A DNA stretch of 64,000 nt from Anaerotardibacter muris (GCF_943192915.1 NZ_CALPCD010000004.1:1-64000); one strand, 5' to 3'; shown: positions 34,909 through 47,675, counted from the stretch's first letter. A program made the numbers and translations. Notes: generated by a model not told the origin, from the sequence alone.

Positions 34909-36165
34909 ATGAATCCGAATGCAACTATCACCGACGTGCAGTTTCAAGACTTCCTGCGCAAAGTTCGTGATCTCGTAGAAGGTCCTTACACCGAATGGCA
35001 GAAGGAGATCGAGGTTACCAACAAGTTCCCCGAGAAGTTCTATCAGTCCAACATCGATAACGACATCTATCGTTATTCTCTCCCCGTCGAGTACGGTGGA
35101 TGGGGCCTGAACGAGAAAGAGATCCTGCAGGTTCAGGAAGAGTTCTCTCGTGGTCCTTCGGGCATGCGTATGCACATGCACTATGCATCTGACTTGAACT
35201 GGCGTATCCTCGACGACTTCGGTAAGCCGGAGATCAAAGAGAAGTACATGCCTCTCTTCCAGGACAAGACCATCTTCACCAACTTCGCTTTGACCGAGAA
35301 GACTGGTGGCACCGGTGCTGACCTTCACTCCACCGCTGTATGGGACGAGGCAAAGGGCAAGTGGATCCTCAATGGCGAGAAGTGGCTCATTTCTCACACT
35401 GACTGCTCCCAGTTCTCTTATGTTATCTGCGTTACCGACCCCGATAAGGAAGGCGACGAGCGCCTCTCCGCATTCTTCGTCCCCATGGACGCTGAAGGCT
35501 TCGAGCTCGTTCCTATGCCTCACATGATGGGCTGCCGTGGTTCTGGCCACACTGGTCTGAAGTTCACCAACGTTGAACTCGATCCTAGCCTCATGCTGGG
35601 CGAGCGTGGCGAAGGCATGAAGGTCGCTATGCACTCCCTGGCTGTTTCTCGTGTTCACATCGCTACCTCTAACCTCGGTATTGGTCAGCGCATGTTCGAG
35701 ATGTCCATCGCTCGTGCTCGCGATCGCGTCACCTTCGGCAAGCCGATCATCAAGCGTCAGGCTATCCGTATGAAGCTCGCTAACATGCAGATGATGCTCC
35801 ATGCTCTGCGTTGTACCATCATCGACTTCTGCGATGACTACGACAAGGACGAAATGGGCGAGTTCATCGCTGAGAAGGCTGCTATTTGTAAGCTGTTCTC
35901 CATCGACACCGTCCGTCTTGTCTCTGACGAGATGCTCGAGATCTTCGGTGGCGACGGTTACTTCGAGGACTCTCCTTATGGTCCTACCGAGCTCCTTTAT
36001 CGTGACTGCCGCGCTATGTGGCTCGAGGAAGGCGCACCTACCGTCCAGCGCATCACCATTGCTAAGGGTGTCGAAGACCACAATGGTCACATCGACTATC
36101 AGACCTGGATCGCTGGTACTGCTCTCGACTTCACTCCTGAGCAGCTCGCACAGATGGACCTCTAA
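34909..36165 (+). CDS. acyl-CoA dehydrogenase, divergent from the fix operon
   Basis: A 418-residue acyl-CoA dehydrogenase. Motifs are NFALTEKTGGTGADLHS, LNGEKWLISHTDCSQF, RVTFGKPIIKRQAI and IFGGDGYFEDSPYG. The C-terminal EEGAPTVQRITIAKG occupies the usual catalytic base region. The start at 34909 follows TTAGGAGGGTTT; upstream in-frame codons are non-coding. Codon use is strikingly biased to GCT, CGT and CTC compared with its neighbours, which suggests strong expression. A strong terminator follows. It probably works with the fixABCX module; the substrate is not evident. Confidence 0.92.
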   Translation: MNPNATITDVQFQDFLRKVRDLVEGPYTEWQKEIEVTNKFPEKFYQSNIDNDIYRYSLPVEYGGWGLNEKEILQVQEEFSRGPSGMRMHMHYASDLNWRILDDFGKPEIKEKYMPLFQDKTIFTNFALTEKTGGTGADLHSTAVWDEAKGKWILNGEKWLISHTDCSQFSYVICVTDPDKEGDERLSAFFVPMDAEGFELVPMPHMMGCRGSGHTGLKFTNVELDPSLMLGERGEGMKVAMHSLAVSRVHIATSNLGIGQRMFEMSIARARDRVTFGKPIIKRQAIRMKLANMQMMLHALRCTIIDFCDDYDKDEMGEFIAEKAAICKLFSIDTVRLVSDEMLEIFGGDGYFEDSPYGPTELLYRDCRAMWLEEGAPTVQRITIAKGVEDHNGHIDYQTWIAGTALDFTPEQLAQMDL

Positions 36166-36210
36166 GCCGAGGATCCATTCGCGCACCAAGGAAAACTTGG
36201 TAGATTCCGG

Positions 36211-36240
36211 AGAGAGGGAGCTTATGCTCCCTCTCTTTTT
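36211..36240 (+). terminator. intrinsic terminator of the acyl-CoA dehydrogenase gene
   Basis: Perfect 11-bp stem AGAGAGGGAGC (36211-36221) and GCTCCCTCTCT (36226-36236) with a 4-nt loop and a TTTT tail. A smaller hairpin CCAAG-GAAAA-CTTGG (36186-36200) precedes it. Confidence 0.9.
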
Positions 36241-36254
36241 GTATTTTGAGGGAC

Positions 36255-36427
36255 GCTATAGCTTGCCAGGCAAGGATGCATAACTCACCCGTTACGCTGT
36301 TCGCCTTTGGCTCATGCGCCCTACTGCCTCATGCTTCATTTACATGAAGGAACCCTCGTGGGTTCCTTCTATCTATTGAATATGGTGTTCAGAGTAAGTT
36401 CTGCGCCCTTACCTGGCGGGCTATAGC
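36255..36427 (+). ncRNA. structured intergenic element, copy 2
   Basis: A 34-nt arm (36255-36288) and its partner (36394-36427) form a long imperfect closing stem with seven differences, several of them G-U compatible. Inside are GCC-TTT-GGC followed by TCATGCG (36309-36318) and a perfect hairpin GAAGGAACCC/GGGTTCCTTC (36346-36369). These match, by position and with compensating changes, copy 1 at 8347-8480. It lies after a terminator and before a convergent gene, so it is not an obvious leader here. RNA, MITE or other repeat are all possible. Confidence 0.5.
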
Positions 36428-36494
36428 ACCAGCACGATCTTCAATAAAGAAGAACCTCCAGCTCCCTTACAGAATCTGCCTGCGTGAAGGAGGA

Positions 36495-39400
36495 TCATTT
36501 GGAGGACATGATGAGCATCTGAAGGCGATTCTCCACATTAGCGATGCTCACGTCAGGATCGTAGTCGAGCGTAAGGATGCGTGCATCGGGACATTCTTTG
36601 CGCAAGCTCTTAACGATGCCACGCCCCACGATATGATTGGGCAAGCAGCCGAAGGGCTGCAAGATGACGAAGGAACGCAACCCTTTCTTGTAATTATGCA
36701 AGATCTCGGCGGGAATGAGCACGCCTTCGCCAGCATCGAATCCATGGTGGATGATAGAATCGCTCTCTTTCACCAATTCGGGCAAATGAGCAGGAGGTTC
36801 ATAGAGCGGATGCTTGCGAGCGATGCGATCGGTCATACGATGAGCAGCCTCGAAAGCCATATCGGTGATGCGCAAGAAGGCTCGTTCCTGGATCGATCTC
36901 TCTACCTTGAATTCACGCACTTGCGTGAGTCGGTAGAAGTAGGTCTTGCGAATAACATCGGTCATGCGCGCCTCGACCACTTCGAAGCCATTATTCTCCA
37001 AATAGCCCTCGATATCATTATTGGCACCAGGATGGAAGTTGAGCAGGTACTCCCCTACGATCAACACCTTAGGACGCGGTACGCTTCGATCGTACTCCAC
37101 GCTGCACAGCACATCGATACCACGCTTGAAGCCGCGTTTCGCTCCGCGGATCCCGCCTGATACCAGGCCTTCGATCAGAAGATCGAGCGCTTCATCGAAC
37201 GCAGCGTCCGCCGAACCAGGAACCAGTTCGTAGGGCCTGATCTTACGCAAGAGCTCTTCATACGCATCGATCATCGGCAAGCAGAAAGCCGTGCGCAACG
37301 CTGAGAGCGTATTGAACTTGAATCCCGGGTGCAGGTTACGATCATCCTGGTCATCATTGGTGACGATGGGAACCTGTTCATAGCCAGCGTCGTCGAGCGC
37401 CTTGCGCAGCAGTGCACTGTAGTGGGTCAAACGACAGTCGCCCAGATACTTCGCCATCATAACGGCGGTGTTGTTCGGGTCATACTTCCCGCTCTCGAGC
37501 GCACTGAGCGCTTCGCCGATAACGATCTGGGCTGGGAAGCAGATGTCATTGTGAACGTAGCGCTTACCAAGACGGATGGCCTCTTCCCTGCCAATACCAA
37601 GCGAAACCGTGCGAACCCCCTGCATGGCAAAGACGGCAGACATCACCATGCTGAAGGCATGCGACGTGTTCGGAACCAAGATGGTGCGCTCAGGTACATC
37701 TTCTGAATAGAACTTCACCTCATACGGGTCGCCAAGTTCTGCGGTCTGCGCAAGACGCGCACGCTGTTGCTCTTGCGTCTCGTAAGCTGAACGAGCATGG
37801 AGTTTGCGGTGCTTCGCATCGTTGGTCTCTAAGAACGAACGAACACGGATACCAAGCGGCCCCGTAGCATCGCTTTCATCAACCTTCAAGATAAGCGGAA
37901 CCTTGCCCGTGGTCTCTTTCATCATGCGCACGATCTCGTCAGAGAGATACGCATCGTGCCCGCAGCCGAAGCTCACGAGCTGCGCGTATTCCAAATTCTC
38001 ATCCCGCGCCACTATGAGCGCGGATGCTAACATGCGCGCGTGGAAGTTATTCACGATATCGAGCCTGCTCCCCTGAAGATCGACCTGATCGAGCCCTGGG
38101 AGCGCATCGGCCGGGATCACCGAGACGCCACGGCTCGTGAACAGTTCTTGCACATCATGGTTGACGAGCGGGTCGTTATGATAGGGACGCGAAGCGATGA
38201 CCACCGCATAGGTTCCCTGCTTGCGGGCCTGATCGATCACTGCTTCGCCGCGACGCACAAGCTCAGTACGGAATGCTTGCTGAGCTGCATCACCCTGCGC
38301 GATAGCGCGTTCGGTAAGGTCAGGAGCAATACCGAAGTTCTCTTCGAAATAGTCGCAGAGCTGACGCACGCGATCGCCCTTCTTGGGCCAGTGGAAGATA
38401 GGCGTATCGAAAGGCATATCCCAAGTAGACTCGGGATCATCCGAAGAACGGATGACCAGCGGATAGCCCTTCACCACCGCACACATGGAATCGGCCGTTT
38501 CAGCCATGCCTTCAGCTTCCACCGTAGCAACGATGGGCATGAAGACGCGATCGACCTGGCGCTTGACCAGATTCCGCACGTGACCATGCGCGAGCTTCGC
38601 TGGGAAGCAGATGGTATCCGACATGACCGAAGGAAGCCCTGCTTCGAACATCTCACGCGTGCTAGGACTCGAGAGCACCACCTCGAATCCGAGCGCACGC
38701 AGCATGGTGGTCCAAAAAGGCGCATTGTCCCAGATCGAGAGCACGCGGGGCAGCCCGATGGTCACATCCATGGACGGCCCGACCTGTTCATACGGATACT
38801 TCTTGAGCAGCAAGCTCTTGCGATCATTGAAGAGGTTCTTCGCCTTGTCCTGCGGCACACCATAAGAATCCAAGTCCGCCACCAAAGGCTCGGCGATATC
38901 TTTCTCGATCCGCGCGCCGCGCTCGCAACGATTGCCGGTCACATGGACCGCACCCGTTGAGAAGCGCACCATCGTACGCGGACACTGATTCGAGCACAGC
39001 GAACAAACCACGCCGTCCTCGCGTTCATAGGAAAGTTCCTTCAGCGCCTCGAAGCCGATGAAGCGCGATGGCGCTGGCTTGGTAGCACCCCATTCCTGCT
39101 GGCGCTGCTCGCGCGCGATGAGTGCCGCACCGATAGCGCCCGTGAGCGCTGGGTTCGTTGCTCGCGTAACTTCGCGACCAAGGTAGTCCTCGAAGCATTT
39201 CAATACTGCATCGTTGCAGAACGTGCCGCCCTGCACCACGATCGCATCTCCCAGCTTGTCCTTATTGGAAACACGGATGACCTTGGTGAACAAGTTCTCG
39301 ATGATGGCGCGACACAGACCCGCCATGATATCTTCGGGGCTCTTACCATTACGCTGCTCTGAGATGACGCTGCTGGTCATGAATACGGTACAACGACTAC

Positions 39401-40883
39401 CCAAGCTGGCGGGAGATTTGGAAGCGAACGCAGCTTGAGCGATCTGTTCACGCTCGAAGCCAAGCGATGCCGCAAAGCCTTCCAAGAACGAACCGCAGCC
39501 TGAAGAACACGCTTCGTTGATGATGATGTCAGTAACGATGCCATTATCGAGCCAAATGGCCTTCATGTCCTGCCCGCCGATATCGAGCACGAAGGTAGCG
39601 CCTGGTTGCGCCTCAAGAGCTGCTCGCGAGTGCGCCACGGTCTCCACTACATGACAATCTGCCTTGAACGCTTCCGCCAGCAGATCCTCACCATAGCCCG
39701 TGGTGCAGAATCCAAGCACCTCCAGATCGCCATCAGCTTCTTGCCAGGCCTGGTAGATAGAGAGCAGGAACGCGCGTGCAGTCTCGATCGGCTCGCCATT
39801 ATTGGGACCATAGCGAAAGTCCAGCAGCGATCCATCCTTTGCAATCAATGCCACCTTGGTGGTGGTGCTTCCCGCATCGATACCCAGATATGCCTGAGTC
39901 AAGCCTGCCTGGGGGCCGCGTGCTTCTTCGGTGCGTCCATGGCGTGTATCGAATGCAGTGCGCTCTTGTTCAGATGCGAACAGCGGAGGGTTGTCGATCG
40001 TACCTTCATGTTCACTGGCCAGCGCTTTCAGTGCTTTTGCAACATGCGCTGGTTCGAACTGTGGGCATGAATCAGCTATCTTCTCGTTAGCGGCGAAGGC
40101 AGCGCCCAATGCCACCAATGTTTCAGGATGATCAGGGATGATGACTTGATCAGGCGAAAGGCCAAGACGCTCTGCGAACACGTCGATCAAGCGCGGATTG
40201 AACAGCAACGGGCCACCCGCGAACACCACGGGCGGATCAATGGAGCAGCCCTGAGCCAAACCGCCGATCGTTTGCTTTGCGATAGCGTGGAATACCGAAA
40301 GCGCGATGTCTTCCTTGGCAACGCCACTGTTGAGCAAAGGCTGGATATCGGTCTTGGCATAAACGCCGCAGCGCCCTGAAATTGCATGCACCGTATCCCC
40401 TGCTTGGGCTAAGCTATTGAACTGCTCAACGGGCGTGTCGAGCAAAGCGGCGATCTCGTCGATGAAGGCACCTGTGCCGCCAGCACACGAACCGTTCATG
40501 CGCATGTCGCTGACCTGCGGCGTACCGTCTTCGCCCTGCGTCAACAGCACCACCTTGGCATCCTGCCCGCCCAGCTCGATGATGGTACGAGCAGCAGGAT
40601 GGAGCTTTTGGATAGCCAAAGACGTAGCAGCAACCTCCTGGATGAATCCAGCACCCAATGCTTGAGCGACCGTTGCACCACCTGAACCCGTGAATACGAG
40701 CTTCAGCATCGCATCAGGGAAATCGTGGCCGATCTGCTCGATGATGCTCTCTGCTGTTTCCACCTGGCGCGAATGGTGACGCTGATAAGAACGCAACACG
40801 ACCTTATTGCACAACGGATCGAGTACGACCGCTTTCACAGTGGTCGAGCCGATGTCGATGCCAACGATGTAGGTCAAGCTCAT
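36495..40883 (-). CDS. giant acyl-CoA dehydratase/benzoyl-CoA reductase type activase fusion
   Basis: A 1462-residue cytoplasmic protein. It has two tandem BadF/BcrAD/HgdC ATPase modules (about residues 1-260 and 330-590). Each has the phosphate loop (VGIDIGSTTVKAVV; LGIDAGSTTTKVAL), an ELGGQDAK/DIGGQDMK motif and two Fe-S cysteines (NGSCAGGTGAF with SGRCGVYAK; SSGCGSF with LGSRCTVF). A cysteine-rich DUF2229 region follows (CSLCSNQCPRTM, then GNRCERGARI). The last part resembles HgdB-like dehydratase subunits. Activases use ATP to drive a low-potential electron onto a partner; no separate partner is nearby. Fusions of this length are known in anaerobes but their role is unproven. Confidence 0.88.
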   Translation of the reverse strand: MSLTYIVGIDIGSTTVKAVVLDPLCNKVVLRSYQRHHSRQVETAESIIEQIGHDFPDAMLKLVFTGSGGATVAQALGAGFIQEVAATSLAIQKLHPAARTIIELGGQDAKVVLLTQGEDGTPQVSDMRMNGSCAGGTGAFIDEIAALLDTPVEQFNSLAQAGDTVHAISGRCGVYAKTDIQPLLNSGVAKEDIALSVFHAIAKQTIGGLAQGCSIDPPVVFAGGPLLFNPRLIDVFAERLGLSPDQVIIPDHPETLVALGAAFAANEKIADSCPQFEPAHVAKALKALASEHEGTIDNPPLFASEQERTAFDTRHGRTEEARGPQAGLTQAYLGIDAGSTTTKVALIAKDGSLLDFRYGPNNGEPIETARAFLLSIYQAWQEADGDLEVLGFCTTGYGEDLLAEAFKADCHVVETVAHSRAALEAQPGATFVLDIGGQDMKAIWLDNGIVTDIIINEACSSGCGSFLEGFAASLGFEREQIAQAAFASKSPASLGSRCTVFMTSSVISEQRNGKSPEDIMAGLCRAIIENLFTKVIRVSNKDKLGDAIVVQGGTFCNDAVLKCFEDYLGREVTRATNPALTGAIGAALIAREQRQQEWGATKPAPSRFIGFEALKELSYEREDGVVCSLCSNQCPRTMVRFSTGAVHVTGNRCERGARIEKDIAEPLVADLDSYGVPQDKAKNLFNDRKSLLLKKYPYEQVGPSMDVTIGLPRVLSIWDNAPFWTTMLRALGFEVVLSSPSTREMFEAGLPSVMSDTICFPAKLAHGHVRNLVKRQVDRVFMPIVATVEAEGMAETADSMCAVVKGYPLVIRSSDDPESTWDMPFDTPIFHWPKKGDRVRQLCDYFEENFGIAPDLTERAIAQGDAAQQAFRTELVRRGEAVIDQARKQGTYAVVIASRPYHNDPLVNHDVQELFTSRGVSVIPADALPGLDQVDLQGSRLDIVNNFHARMLASALIVARDENLEYAQLVSFGCGHDAYLSDEIVRMMKETTGKVPLILKVDESDATGPLGIRVRSFLETNDAKHRKLHARSAYETQEQQRARLAQTAELGDPYEVKFYSEDVPERTILVPNTSHAFSMVMSAVFAMQGVRTVSLGIGREEAIRLGKRYVHNDICFPAQIVIGEALSALESGKYDPNNTAVMMAKYLGDCRLTHYSALLRKALDDAGYEQVPIVTNDDQDDRNLHPGFKFNTLSALRTAFCLPMIDAYEELLRKIRPYELVPGSADAAFDEALDLLIEGLVSGGIRGAKRGFKRGIDVLCSVEYDRSVPRPKVLIVGEYLLNFHPGANNDIEGYLENNGFEVVEARMTDVIRKTYFYRLTQVREFKVERSIQERAFLRITDMAFEAAHRMTDRIARKHPLYEPPAHLPELVKESDSIIHHGFDAGEGVLIPAEILHNYKKGLRSFVILQPFGCLPNHIVGRGIVKSLRKECPDARILTLDYDPDVSIANVENRLQMLIMSSK

Positions 40884-41136
40884 TGCGTCGGTGATTCCTT
40901 CTAGAACGTAGCCCAGTGGCGCAGTGTGCCCTACTACCACCAATAAATAAGGAGGTAACCACCAAGTGGCTCCCCCATGAATTCGTACAAGGACTAGTGT
41001 ATAGAGCGCATAGTGAAAATAAAATAGACAATCCGCCCAGTTGTTCGTATCTCAACCTAAGCTACACACTTTGCATGAAGGTTTGCGTGAAGAGAACGTG
41101 CTGCAGCAACGCCCAAGAGCAAAACAGCTCGATCCC

Positions 41137-41571
41137 CTATGCTTTGCGCTTGCACACCAGCAACGCGATGAACGAAATAGCCATCAGCACCAGACCCAAT
41201 GAATCGAATATGATGAAGCTGCCGATGCTGTGCGCAAGTTCAACGTTGCCTGCTGGAAGCGAAAGGTAGATCGAACTTTCACCTACTAACCCGATGACCT
41301 GCTGTGCCAGGATGACCCACCCGAGCACGATGAAGCGCTGCGGTTTCACGATGAAGGCTGGGTAGGTGGCATTCCACATCAAGAATGCGATGCCAATACC
41401 CTGGATAGCTACCACACCCTCGATGCCTGAAAGCTGGAATCCACCCATGAAATCGCGCGGGACCAGCACATAGGAAAGCGCGCAGTGCACGTTCACCACG
41501 AACACGAATGTGAAGCACACGCGGCAGACCCACGCGGCTATCGCGATGCGACGATCCTTTGGCAGGCTCAT
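41137..41571 (-). CDS. small membrane protein of unknown function
   Basis: A 144-residue protein with four predicted membrane helices (about residues 10-32, 45-65, 78-98 and 112-138) and a basic C-terminus (CKRKA). I do not recognise the family. No ribosome-binding site is obvious before the ATG. The start lies 16 nt after the trpS stop on the same strand, so it is probably read through from trpS. Confidence 0.7.
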   Translation of the reverse strand: MSLPKDRRIAIAAWVCRVCFTFVFVVNVHCALSYVLVPRDFMGGFQLSGIEGVVAIQGIGIAFLMWNATYPAFIVKPQRFIVLGWVILAQQVIGLVGESSIYLSLPAGNVELAHSIGSFIIFDSLGLVLMAISFIALLVCKRKA

Positions 41572-41587
41572 AATGGCAACGCCTGTG

Positions 41588-42634
41588 CTAGTAGAGCATG
41601 TTCATCGCTTCGCGCACTTCATTGAGCGTCGCGTCCGCGATAAGGTTGGCCTTCTTATTGCCTTCGTGAAGGATGTCCTTGATGTAGCCCAGGTCGCCTT
41701 CGAGCTCGCGACGACGTGCGCGAATGGGCGCCAGAAATTCGTTCACGCTTTCGGTGACGTACTTCTTCAGCGCGCCCGAACCATCGTTGCCGATCTGTTC
41801 TGCGATCTCCTCTTCGGTACGGCCCGTGCACAATGCTGCCGTGGTGAGCAGCGCCGAAACACCTGGTCGGTTCTCCTTGTCGAACGTGATGAAACGCTCG
41901 GAGTCGGTCTGGGATTTCTTGATGAGCTTCGCCGTTTCTTCTTCAGTGAAGCACAGGCTGATGGCGTTGCCATAGCTCTTCGACATCTTGCGACCATCAA
42001 GACCAGGGATCTCGGGAGCATCGTTGAGCAGGCCTTCAGGTTCAGGGAACACGTGTCCATAGCGTTCGTTGAAACGGCGAGCGATGGTGCGGGTGATCTC
42101 GATATGTGGCAGCTGGTCCTTACCAACGGGCACCACATTGCCCTTGCAGAACAGGATGTCGCACGCCTGGTGAATGGGATAGGTGAGCAGCAACCCCGTG
42201 AGCGCATGACCCGATGCTTCCATTTCCGCCTTCACGGTAGGGTTGCGGTGCAGCTCGGATTCCGTGACCAGCGAAAGGAACGGCAGCATCAGCTGATTGA
42301 GCGCCGGCACCGCCGAGTGGGTGAAGATGAGCGTCTTTTCAGGATCGATCCCGCACGCCAGATAGTCGATGACCATGTTGTAGACATTGTCCTGGATGGC
42401 ATCGGTGGTGTCGCGGTCGGTGATCACCTGATAGTCCGCAATAACAACGCGCGTCGGCACGCCCGTATCCTGCAGCTTCACACGCTCCTGGATGGTGCCG
42501 AAATAGTGGCCCATGTGCAAGCGCCCAGTGGGGCGGTCGCCCGTGAGCATGATGTACTTCGTCGGATGCTCCAGCAAGTCCGCCTTCAAAGCATCGCTCT
42601 TCTTTACGCTCGTTGCAAAACTATCGCTACTCAT
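41588..42634 (-). CDS. trpS: tryptophanyl-tRNA synthetase
   Basis: TrpRS charges tRNA-Trp. The HIGH-type motif is RPTGRLHMGHYFG and the KMSKS motif is GRKMSKSYGNAI. The substrate region PLVTESELHRNPTVK and VPVGKDQLPHIEITR are conserved. The 348 residues are slightly longer than the usual 330. A leftward TATACT box lies upstream near 42690. Confidence 0.96.
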   Translation of the reverse strand: MSSDSFATSVKKSDALKADLLEHPTKYIMLTGDRPTGRLHMGHYFGTIQERVKLQDTGVPTRVVIADYQVITDRDTTDAIQDNVYNMVIDYLACGIDPEKTLIFTHSAVPALNQLMLPFLSLVTESELHRNPTVKAEMEASGHALTGLLLTYPIHQACDILFCKGNVVPVGKDQLPHIEITRTIARRFNERYGHVFPEPEGLLNDAPEIPGLDGRKMSKSYGNAISLCFTEEETAKLIKKSQTDSERFITFDKENRPGVSALLTTAALCTGRTEEEIAEQIGNDGSGALKKYVTESVNEFLAPIRARRRELEGDLGYIKDILHEGNKKANLIADATLNEVREAMNMLY

Positions 42635-42749
42635 GCGGTCTCTTCCCCTATGGATCGACTGAATTTGTGGATGGATACGGTACTAAAGTATATCAGGGTT
42701 CACAGCGGGTACTGGGTTACCTCCGTGAACGACGAAGAGCGCAGCGCTG

Positions 42750-43256
42750 TTAGAACAGCCCGCTCAGATCCACGTCAAGCTGGCCCGTTGCCGCTTTGCC
42801 AATGGTCTCGAACGCCAGCGCGTGGTCTTCATGGCTTGCCATGCCTGAAATGGTGAGCGTACCCACCATGCCCACGCCCTTGATGTGCAGCGGCATGCAA
42901 CCACCCGCAGGCGCATAATCCTCATACGACATGCCACGCCACTCGAGCGGATGTTGACCCAGCTCGCACCAGCACTCCCAATAGTAGGAACTGCCATTGG
43001 TGGCGTACGAGATATTCTCCTTGCGGCGGATCCAATTGTCGCTTTCAGGTTTCGTGCCCGCCATGGAATAAGCGAATAGCGTGCGATGGTTCAGCGTCAC
43101 GCGGGTGGCAACGGGCTTGCCCAGCTCACGAGCACGACGGATCACATAGATGCCCATCTGCATCGCAAGTTCTTCATCCAAGTGATCGAATTCGTAAGTG
43201 GTCTCCTGGATCTTGATGCGCTCCATCAGCGCGTCGATATCGTTGGTCGGCTCCAT
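42750..43256 (-). CDS. UPF0303/HbpS-like family protein
   Basis: A 168-residue protein of the UPF0303 group, which has the GlcG/HbpS-type fold; some members bind haem, but function is not settled. Recognisable segments are GKPVATRVTLNHRTLFAYSM, NWIRRKENI and PAGGCMPLHIKGVGMVGTLTISG, ending in DHALAFETI. The start at 43256 is preceded by AAAGGGGAGCA. It stands alone between trpS and a tRNA gene. Confidence 0.85.
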   Translation of the reverse strand: MEPTNDIDALMERIKIQETTYEFDHLDEELAMQMGIYVIRRARELGKPVATRVTLNHRTLFAYSMAGTKPESDNWIRRKENISYATNGSSYYWECWCELGQHPLEWRGMSYEDYAPAGGCMPLHIKGVGMVGTLTISGMASHEDHALAFETIGKAATGQLDVDLSGLF

Positions 43257-43410
43257 TGCTCCCCTTTCGTCCAAATGGTTTCCCTGTCCCAAATGGTTTC
43301 CCCATCAAAAGAAAAGCGAGCCCGACCTGCGCCTTGGCGCAGCACCCTTTCGAACTTGGCGCCATGACCGCTTCGAAATAGGCTCGTGTCGTGCTCGCGT
43401 CTGCCTGAAA

Positions 43411-43485
43411 TGGTGGGCCCACCCGGATTCGAACCGAGAACCAAAGGATTATGAGTCCCCTGCTCCACCGTTGAGCTATGGGCCC
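43411..43485 (-). tRNA. tRNA with CAU anticodon, probably tRNA-Ile2
   Basis: A 75-nt tRNA including an encoded CCA. The acceptor stem is GGGCCCA/TGGGCCC; the anticodon loop is CTCATAA; the T-arm is CTCGG-TTCGAAT-CCGGG. The anticodon stem (GGGGA/TCCTT) and the TTGG variable region resemble E. coli tRNA-Ile2 more than elongator Met. Anticodon CAU alone cannot decide between Ile2 (lysidine) and Met. Confidence 0.9.
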
Positions 43486-43561
43486 GAATGCACCCTGCGG
43501 CGCGTTGCTATTCTATCGTATTTCCTCTGGACAGAAAGGGACACGCCTTGAATCGTCCACA

Positions 43562-43593
43562 AAATGAAAGGGAGCGCACGAACGCTCCCTTTC
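43562..43593 (-). terminator. intrinsic terminator after the acidic protein gene
   Basis: GAAAGGGAGCG (43566-43576) pairs with CGCTCCCTTTC (43583-43593); leftward the stem is followed by ATTTTG. It lies 72 nt past the stop codon at 43665. Confidence 0.8.
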
Positions 43594-43664
43594 AACCATC
43601 TCCGGTGTGACCCGGCCAGAAACGCAAGCAAGGCTGCCTAGGACAGTTCTGCCTCCGTCCCCTA

Positions 43665-44153
43665 TTATTCGTCAACGTCAGGAGTGACAACATCCATGTG
43701 GACATGACCATCTTCGGTGGTATCACGTTCCATCTCGAAGCCCATCAGCATGTCATCAGGTTCGAGCATGGTCACTTCGGGTTCATCGTTGGAAAGCTCT
43801 TCAACGTCATAGTCGTCCAAACGACCACTGTTGGGAATATCTGCCTCCGATTCATAATTACCGAACGCATCTTCTACATGGAAGCCCTCTTCCGGCAGGT
43901 CAAGCCCCACTTCATCCAGCACAGCATTTTCAAGCTGCGTGTTCGTATAGCCTCCAACCTCGATGCCATCGAAGCCCTTGTTATCGTGAAAATCACGGTA
44001 CGCATCTTCCAAATCGCTGTCCATGCTGCCCGGATCCATCACTTCATCCTGAAGATAGTTCTGCACGTCCTCAAGCTCGGTCTCTTGATCGGCAAACTCT
44101 GCATCGGTCAAGACACCCTGCTCCATGTCGTCGAGTGCTGCATCCAATTTCAT
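43665..44153 (-). CDS. acidic protein of unknown function
   Basis: A 162-residue, very acidic protein rich in Asp and Glu with few basic residues after the first lysine. The N-terminal part (LDAALDDMEQGVLTDAEFAD) looks helical; the rest is probably loosely structured. There is no signal peptide or membrane segment. A good ribosome-binding site (GGAAAGGAATCGCT) and a terminator support it as a real gene. I do not recognise the family. It is divergent from carB. Confidence 0.75.
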   Translation of the reverse strand: MKLDAALDDMEQGVLTDAEFADQETELEDVQNYLQDEVMDPGSMDSDLEDAYRDFHDNKGFDGIEVGGYTNTQLENAVLDEVGLDLPEEGFHVEDAFGNYESEADIPNSGRLDDYDVEELSNDEPEVTMLEPDDMLMGFEMERDTTEDGHVHMDVVTPDVDE

Positions 44154-44404
44154 AGCGATTCCTTTCCTCGCAGAATTCATTTTCTTATGGCCTTATTGTA
44201 GCCCTGCACCCGTGCGAGCACCTGATAGATGCGATTTTGACACCCGCTTGTTTCCTTTCAGTTAAACATACACCGGCGCGCGCCCTTGTTCAGGAAAAAG
44301 TGTCTTATAATGAAGCCTTGAAAAAGAAATACTGGCACGGGTTTTGGTCGCCCGCGCGCACGCGTGCAAGCTGCCAAAACCATTCGCAAGCAGAAGGAGC
44401 GAAT

Positions 44405-47638
<3,234 letters not shown>

Positions 47639-47675
47639 GGAACCTAACCTCACCTGGAAAAGTTTGTGATTCATA

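Noticed and set aside
34897-36189. A 430-codon frame antisense to the acyl-CoA dehydrogenase at 34909
   Set aside because: The forward gene has all family motifs and strong codon bias, which opens the reverse frame; no homology is visible in the antisense product.
42698-42730. GTTCAC/GTGAAC inverted repeat before trpS
   Set aside because: Only six base pairs with a long loop and no T-tract; too weak to call a terminator or operator.
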